64,000 nt of DNA from assembly GCA_944739405.2 (NCBI GenBank), contig OX123196.2:71943688-72007687 (forward strand). Direction: 5' to 3'. Numbering within the stretch: position 1 is the stretch's first letter; every line of letters starts with the position of its first letter. The stretch comes from Euclidia mi (Eukaryota > Arthropoda > Insecta > Lepidoptera > Erebidae). Shown here piece by piece: positions 57,738-64,000 of the stretch. Both the position numbers and the translations under genes were made by a program. Under the pieces are notes generated by a model. It was given only the letters and a program-made list of their open reading frames with translations, did no database searches and was not told the DNA's origin.

Positions 57738-60700
57738 TCAAAGCTCGTCGTCGAAGTGGTCTCCGAGTATGTCCCCCGCGTCCGTGGCCGTACTTCCGAC
57801 GAAAACGGCGTGGTGAGCGAGGATCTCGTCGAATGAGAGCAGATCGTCGTGGTCGTCGTCCGCTGTCGCGAATAAGTGGTCTACCTCCTCCATTGCGATT
57901 TCACTGGAATTGTTAAATTTTGTGTTAATTATACGCTTTCAATTGTCGTAATGTTAATTTTTGGACATGGCGTAAGTAGTGATTCAAGTGTACTCATTAG
58001 AGCAAGTCATTTTTACGCCCACACTAATGAATAAAGCTTGTATTGTTTTACAAAGGCTTAAAGCAACAATCTATGGATTATATTCAATTTGATGTTTAAT
58101 ACGCACAATAATGCACACTATGCACAGCTTTAAACAATAAGGACTAATAAGGAGGCTACTTATCATGTCAGTATCTGACAGTCACTCTCCCTTTCCTTGT
58201 CACTGTCCTACTCTACTTTCATCATCATCAGCCTTTAACTGTCCACTGCTGGACTAGGCCTCTCCTTTGAAAGGAGGAATTGGCCAACTATACCACGCTG
58301 GCCAAACGGGTTGGTATAGGGTTTGTATCAAGTTTTCTTTTGTTCCCTGCATAATATGTTCCCTCTGTCGGCTCTTACGACACCCATGGGATGATATGGG
58401 GTGGTGACATTCCGTATTCATAATCCGTCACCACACGGACAACTCTACTTTGGTATTTACTATTTAGCTACTTAGGTTGGCGAGTATTTCAAAATAATTA
58501 TATTATGTAATGCTGAGAGGGTTTTTCAGAATTTTCAGTAGCAGCACGGAGTCTGGCGAAGTGCCCGGTATCGGAAATAGGCTCGCCCCCTATTACGTGG
58601 GACCTACAATTTCATATCGTGGGCAAATGTGGGTGTGTTATTAGACCTCTGCCTACCCCTTTGGGGATACAGGCGAGAGTCTATAAATAAAAAAAAGAGT
58701 TATACGGAGAGGTCTCATCCATGCCCTAAGACCTAATAAAACTGCATACAATTAGGTGCCACCAGTCCAGTAGCAATGAATACAGATTTACATAATAGAA
58801 GTGCAATTCTTAAGGATTTCATGTGCCGATTCCAAGTGGCGAATTGGCGAATTGTCGTCAATGTAGTACGTAGTTGGCGCCGTTGGCGGCGCTGGCGTCG
58901 TTCTCAGTATCTCTTGCTCTCGTAGTTAAGATACACAGGAGTAACGTTCGCCTCTCTTGCTCTCGTAGAGACAGCTTTCACAGCGCGACTGCCACGCCGC
59001 CAAGCGGCAATTTGGGTCACAGAAAGTTTGTCTACAGAGCGCCCATAGGAAATGCGCCTCTATTGAAATATCTATGCTCTATGCCATTAGTAAGATAATG
59101 TACTAACTCGTTGTCGGGTAGTATCCAGGCGCGCACCTCGACGAGGTCTATGACCCCGTCCTTGTTGAGGTCGAGCTCGTGGTCGAACTTGTCCTTCTCC
59201 GCGATCAGCCACTCCTTGTCTTGCTGCACACCTACCGACGGACAATACTCATTATCATTAATTAATCTTAATATATAAAATCCTTGCGTTACTGACTGAC
59301 TGACAGACACGCTACAGCCAAAACTATTGGCCGCAGAAAGCTGAAATGTAGCATGTACATATGTTCCTTGGGGACCGTAGGGTTGCACTAAGAAGGGATT
59401 TCCCAAAATTCCCACGGGAACGGCCAAAACGGGTAAATTAAAAAAAAAATGTAGGCGTAGCTGCTGGCGTCCTCTAGTATAATTATATACACTGATGACT
59501 ACATCCGTGGTGCAGTGGATAGCGTATGTGTCTGCCGATCGGCAGGTCCCGCATTCGATTGCCGGGTCAGGCAAAATAAATAATCACAGTAGCATCACGG
59601 AGTCTGGCAATGTGTCCGGTAACAGCTTGTTGCTTGGTTTGCACTTGAAAACGTCTGAACAGTATTTGATACATTTTTAGTATATAATGAGTTTCACACA
59701 ACACAACATGGGCTATACAGGGTTATTTGTAAAACACGGTTAACCTCTTACGGGGTGGTTATATTCATCACTATGAACAACTTTTGTTCTGGAACTTTTG
59801 CGAAATCGCGAAAAAATATAAGCTGTTTCATACAAAGTTGAACTTCGACCCCGACAAAACGTATCCCAACCCCCTAAGGGGTTAACGGTGTTTTACAAAT
59901 AACCCTGTATATCAATAACCACGACTTTATTGCTGTGACAAACAAATGTGGAAAGATTGAAATATAAAGTAAACTTAAAATTTTATATTAAGGAGACTAC
60001 AAGAGCTAAACGCGAGTTTTATAGTTATTTATTTATTTATTTATTGATAGGAAACTCAACAGCTTGTTTACAAAGGTACATTATATGGTAACAATGTGAC
60101 ATGGGATTCTAAAGCCCATTACAGAGTTTCACAGCATGCATTATAAAAACCAGAAAGTGGCAAAAAAGGGTAACTACATATAAAAATTTACTAAAACATA
60201 AACATAAATTAACATCTAGTAATCCGGAAAATAATAATAACAATAATAAAGTGCTATATGTATGTGCGTGCTAACCCTACGACAGTGCTGAGATATCATC
60301 TTGGGATCAGAGACAGCTGAGTCAAAGTCAAAGTCAAAGTCAAAGTCAAAAATCATTTATTCATCTAGGTCACAACGTGACGCTTATGAACGTCAAATTT
60401 TTAAAGTAAATTAGTAATGCTTCTACATTTACATTTACTGCCCATTCGCAAAGCAATAGGTAGAACCACGAGAAAGAACGGGCAATAAAACTCGTGGCCA
60501 CTCTTTTTAATCGCCAGTGTTATGGTACATATTTTGTTTTTGTAAGGAGCTGCAACTGTTTCACATTGTAATTAATTACTTGTAAATAGTAAATAAGAAC
60601 AAACATATTATATACAAAATATGTAGTTATTAAATTAAGTGCTGTAGTAGTCTTCAAATGTGAATCTTGTGTAACAGGAGCATCCACTTACGCTTTATAA

Positions 60701-63700
60701 TGTAGGCAACTCGCGATCATGTTCAGAACTATGGTGGAAAAGTATGTTACAGAAAGTGACGGTATATGAATACACGAAAATTACAAAAACGTTAGTATCC
60801 AGCCCATGATAACGAGTTACCTTCATCTAACACTGTAGCAAATTTTAATAAAATTTATGGAACAACAATGAAAATGTAAATGTAGTAAGTTGAATGACCT
60901 AATAATGCATGAATATTAAATTAATAGAACTAGAGATTTTATATAAAAAAAAAACTGAAAAGTAAGGTATCTATATAAATTAAAAAAATCAGGAGTTGGC
61001 TAGTGTAAGTGACCACCTATCCTTATCACTGAAATAATCATTAATGGTATAATAACCTTTCCTAATAAGACAGTCTTTTATTTTACTTTTGAACGTACTA
61101 AATGGCAATTCTAAAAGACTAATTGGTATTTTATTGTATATACGAATACCTAGCCCTACAAAAGAATTATTAACTTTATGTAAACGATGATAAGGGGCAT
61201 ATAACTTATGCCTGTTTCGAGTATTTATGTTATGTACATCACTTTTTGTAGTAAATAAACCTATATTTTGCCTAATATACAATATATTAGCAAATAAAAA
61301 TTGCGAGGCTACTGTAAGAATCCCTATAGACTTAAAGCGTTCCCTAAGAGTATCTTTTGCCCCTAACATGTATATAGCTCGTACCGCTCGTTTCTGTAGA
61401 ACGAAGATATTCTGAATATCCGCAGCTTTGCCCCATAACAAAATACCGTAGGACATGACACTATGAAAATAGCTAAAATAAACTAAACGAGCTGTGTCAA
61501 CATCAGTAAGTTGTCTAACTTTTTTGACAGCATACGCAGCAGAACTGAGCTTACCTGCAAGACATGCTATATGTGCACCCCATTGTAACTTATTATCTAG
61601 TGTAATGCCTAGAAACACTGTCGAGTCAACTGTGTCAAGTTCCTCCCTATCTAGCCTTATATTAGGTCCCAGTTGTCTAACGTTAGGTAAAGCAAATTTA
61701 ACGCATTTGGTCTTTTTAGAATTAAGCACTAGGTTGTTTGCTGTAAACAAATGTTTGTGTGAGAAGCTAGTAACTCTGTTAGCTGTGCGTAAACATACTT
61801 AAATGAATACATATATTATTATTTAATGCTTTAAAGTATATGATTCAATGCAGTTAACATAATCAGAAAAATATATGATATTCTTCGGGATATAATCTAG
61901 TCAAGTACTGTGTTGAAAACATAATACAAACTAACTTTAATCGATAGAAAAAAATCACAAAGATACCTCTAAAAAAATATTTTAACGAGTAAAAACCATA
62001 TTAAAATACATACAATCATTCTGATTTATTGAAAAATTATTTAACAAGCAATATACTAACGAAATACTGTTTTATTTTTTTAATCCAATCAATACATTTT
62101 CTGTAACTAATTTATTTCATGTTTTTTTTAAAGTTCAGAACGTCCCGTCGTCGTCGCGCTTCTCTTTGTGACTGTGCTACTTTACACACACATTGACACT
62201 CGTATACAAAACCAGTTTCTATTAGTGTGCCTCGACTCTATGAGTGAGCCAAGGGATTTTTTTTCAAACTGGTCCAGCGCCGACTTGTTTGATTGTACAT
62301 ACCAAAGTTTAGCTTCTTTTATCCAATAGTCTTGGCTGTGCGTTTTCTGTCAGTCAATCATTAATGCAAGAATTTTATATAAATATGTTTACCTAAGCCA
62401 GCCATTCTCAAAGTGTGCTCCGCGGAGCCCTAGGGCTCCATGAAGCATCTCTAAGGGCTCCACGGCATTGTTGCTCAAATTGAAACAAAATTACTAAATT
62501 GGAACTAAATCAGTGGATAGCAGACTTTGTTTCATTTTGGCTAAATACTTGGTTATCAAAAGGGTTCCATCTCGAAAAAGTTTGAGAGCCATTGACCTCA
62601 GTCATAAGTATGTCGATATTTGAGCCGCATTTAGGGGCGGCGACACATAAATGTAGGAATGTGATAATCTCGTGGGCGTAACATTATCATTGTAAATGTA
62701 TATTTTATATTTATTTATCTCCTGTATAGCAGAGGGGTTACACCCAATGGTGAATCGTCATTCGGTGTAGTGTTATCATATTCAATGGATTCATTAAAAT
62801 AATCAGCTGTAATATTCTAAACATATTTGGATACTAGTCTTTCAAGTGTCAAGGCAGCGATAGCCTAGTGGAGATACCAACAAACTGCCATGCAGAGGGT
62901 ATCAGGTTCGAATCCACGGCGTGCACCAATGACTTTTCGGAGTTATGTGCGTATTGAATTGTTAATTATCGCTTGTCCCGTGCCTCGGAGAGCACGTTAA
63001 GCCGTCGGTCCCGGTTGTCATGAAGATCTTTGACAGTCGTTATAGGGCGTCAGTACCTTCTAAATAAACTGACACTAGTCTAAACCATGGAATATCGCTA
63101 TCCCTTCGGGTTGCGGAGGGCAGACAGGCAGTCGCTCCGTGGAAAAGCTAATATTCAGCCAAATTCGGTTAGACTAGTAAGCGGACCCCAGATTGAAACT
63201 GGGATAACGCTAAGAGGATGATGATTTGGATACTAGTCTTTGTCAGTGGCTTCGCCCGCGATGGGTTCGGTAATTGTGGCAAAAGTCACATGTGCTATTC
63301 AGTATCCAGTGAGAGTAACAAACATCCATCCATGCTCGTAAACTCTGAGTATTAAATTAAAATTTCTGTTATTAAAGTAAGATATTCTATAAGAGAATGG
63401 TTTCATCATGTACCTATTATGTTAATCCTATATCAGATCAGACTACGTCGGAGGTCAAAATGCATTCACTCCACTTAAAGTAAAACAAAAATTAAAATAA
63501 AGCCTGATTAAAGTGCAGTAGCGTTTTCACCAAAATATCTAAGTGACATAATAGCCATATCTCTGGGGTCTGACTACTATAGTAGGTACTAAACTACAGG
63601 TAGACGTACCTCTGTCGCCGACGTACTCCATGAAGTCTATCACTCCGTTCTTGTCCGTATCCTTCTCCCTGAGGGTCTGGTTTATCAGGAACTGGTGCAT

Positions 63701-63730
63701 CTCTTCGTGCTCCTCAGGGTTCGTGAACAC
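57738..63730 (-). CDS. CREC-family EF-hand protein, last three exons (partial)
   Basis: Exons on the minus strand: 63730-63610, 59231-59108 and 57903-57738 (stop TGA), joined in phase (AGA G|GT; GA|T). The visible C-terminal 135 or so residues hold three EF-hand loops: DTDKNGVIDFME, DLNKDGVIDLVE and DDDHDDLLSFDE. Each has acidic residues at positions 1, 3, 5 and 12 (the third has Asp in place of Gly at 6). Blocks KEWLIAEKDKFD, AWILP and FVGSTATDAGD are typical of Cab45/reticulocalbin/calumenin proteins, which bind calcium in the secretory pathway lumen. The end, HFDDEL, resembles an HDEL/KDEL retrieval signal. The 5' exons, with signal peptide and earlier EF-hands, lie beyond the right edge. 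Which CREC member it is cannot be settled from this part. Confidence 0.88.
58205..58440 (-). mobile_element. SINE/LINE-tail repeat, second copy
   Basis: Nearly identical to 20520-20775: CATCATCAGCCTTTAACTGTC...GACACCCATGGGATGATATG...CACCACACGGACAAC. It lies in the last intron of the CREC gene. Confidence 0.75.
58510..58690 (+). repeat. 5'-truncated SINE
   Basis: Body and tail of the SINE family seen at 5741 (CAGTAGCAGCACGGAGTCTG...CCCCTTTGGGGATACAGG...(A)n). The tRNA-like head is missing. Confidence 0.75.
59270..59625 (+). repeat. Dispersed repeat followed by a tRNA-like SINE head
   Basis: 59270-59480 matches 27050-27262 (CCTTGCGTTACTGACTGACTG...). 59503-59625 has a tRNA-like head (GTGGTGCAGTGGATAGCG...CATTCGATTGCCGGG) and a CACGGAGTCTGGCAATG body. 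Both are in the intron just upstream of exon 59231-59108 of the CREC gene. Confidence 0.65.
59713..59912. mobile_element. 200-bp MITE, TATACAGGGTTATTTG family
   Basis: TATACAGGGTTATTTGTAAA at the left and its reverse complement at the right (arms about 35 bp, TTTTACAAATAACCCTGTATA), with a GGGG/CCCC-rich centre. Non-coding terminal inverted-repeat element. Confidence 0.85.
60320..61790 (-). mobile_element. LINE A family, 5'-truncated copy
   Basis: The minus strand is open at 61750-60989 (253 codons): KTKCVKFALPNV...STVFLGITLDNKLQWG...GILLWGKAADIQNIFVLQKR. This matches the C-terminal RT/thumb region of LINE A (22200-22930) residue for residue over most of its length. The 3' end carries (TTTGAC)n at 60350-60321. 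It is cut at about 61790. It lies in the CREC gene's intron in the same orientation. Confidence 0.88.
61800..62180. other. Intron sequence, nothing recognised
   Basis: AT-rich intron of the CREC gene without recognisable repeats or coding potential. Confidence 0.5.
62183..62300 (+). repeat. Segment shared with intron 7 of both beta-subunit genes
   Basis: TTTACACACACATTGACACTCGTATAC...GAGCCAAGGGATTTTTTTTC...GACTTGTTTGATTGTAC is closely related to 15630-15745 and 44277-44396. Either intron 7 contains a dispersed repeat, or a piece of the gene was copied here. Confidence 0.8.
62399..62594. mobile_element. 196-bp hAT-like MITE
   Basis: CAGCCATTCTCAAAGTGTG...TTTGAGAGCCATTG: the termini pair as CAGCCATTCTCAAA and CAATGGCTCTCAAA, typical of hAT non-autonomous elements. 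The flanks ACCTAAGC and ACCTCAGT are a diverged 8-bp target duplication. Confidence 0.75.
62850..63225 (+). repeat. tRNA-headed SINE with long body
   Basis: The head GGCAGCGATAGCCTAGTGG...GTTCGAATCCACGGC is followed by ACTTTTCGGAGTTATGTGCG, GAGAGCACGTTAAGCCGTCG, CATGAAGATCTTTGAC and ends GGGATAACGCTAAGAGGATG. This appears to be the full-length form of the split or diverged copies at 4655-5530, 26945-27055 and 27485-27715. Confidence 0.75.
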
Positions 63731-64000
63731 CTGACGCAGAAACAACTCGTCAATAAACGAAATAAGGACTTGGAGAATTAGTTAGCACTATGAATGTCAA
63801 GAAACAATACACAATGGACGTTTTATTGGTTTGAAGCCTTCAGGTGTTAATTGTACTTTAAAATTGTTCTAATCTGGATACACTCTTAGACAATGAAAGT
63901 AACATTTACAACAGGCTTGTTTCCAAGTTTCCAAGTTCCAACTAGTCAAATCAAGCACTATTAATGAAATGTCAAAAACGACCTTTGCCAAGGGTTTTGT
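63731..64000. other. Intron of the CREC-family gene, to window edge
   Basis: Upstream of exon 63730-63610 on the minus strand. No further exon is visible before the edge. Confidence 0.5.

Noticed and set aside
59032..59574. 180-codon ORF as one exon of the CREC gene
   Set aside because: Only 59231-59108 has EF-hand coding sequence with splice sites; the upstream part reads through SINE-like repeats and the downstream part through intron.

Overview
The window looks like nuclear DNA of a moth or butterfly (Lepidoptera). The genes are intron-split with GT...AG junctions and AATAAA poly(A) signals. The repeats are typical of Lepidoptera: tRNA-headed SINEs, Helitron-like ends (TC...CTAG inserted between A and T), TAA-targeted Dong/R4-type retrotransposons, and many small inverted-repeat elements. 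There are no bacterial operons, CRISPR arrays or phage genes.

The core is a segmental tandem duplication. Copy 1 (about 2480-16330) and copy 2 (about 24975-45015) each carry a complete eight-exon gene for a Na+/K+-ATPase beta subunit (nervana-like, 259 aa, plus strand). The two coding sequences differ by 7 of 780 nt and 4 residues. In both copies a 140-bp tandem array (21 units in copy 1, 17 in copy 2) lies across the intron 6/exon 7 boundary. Every unit carries a complete 3' splice site plus the first 90 nt of exon 7, followed in frame by TGA. Only the last acceptor of each array gives a full-length protein. This is the most unusual feature in the window.

The two paralogues record post-duplication insertions with empty sites in the partner. 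Copy 1 alone has a 2.07-kb Helitron, a SINE with an 11-bp target duplication, a 248-bp hAT-like element and two other inverted-repeat elements. Copy 2 alone has a SINE, about 9 kb of Dong-type retrotransposons in intron 4, and other insertions.

Between the copies (16.3-24.9 kb) is a decayed non-LTR retrotransposon with ORF1, endonuclease and reverse transcriptase. It is interrupted by a P-superfamily transposon derivative (8-bp target duplication, THAP-domain remnant, internal 76-bp minisatellite), an antisense LINE fragment and a SINE.

From 45 to 55 kb there is no convincing gene. It holds hairpin elements, a nest of large inverted repeats (48.2-52.6 kb), a second 'ATGGGTATC...GATGGCGG' minisatellite and LINE remnants. 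From 57.7 kb to the right edge, on the minus strand, are the last three visible exons of a CREC-family EF-hand calcium-binding protein (Cab45/reticulocalbin/calumenin type) ending in FDDEL. Its 5' part lies beyond the window and its introns are full of repeats. A putative unidentified coding exon lies at 1090-1283.
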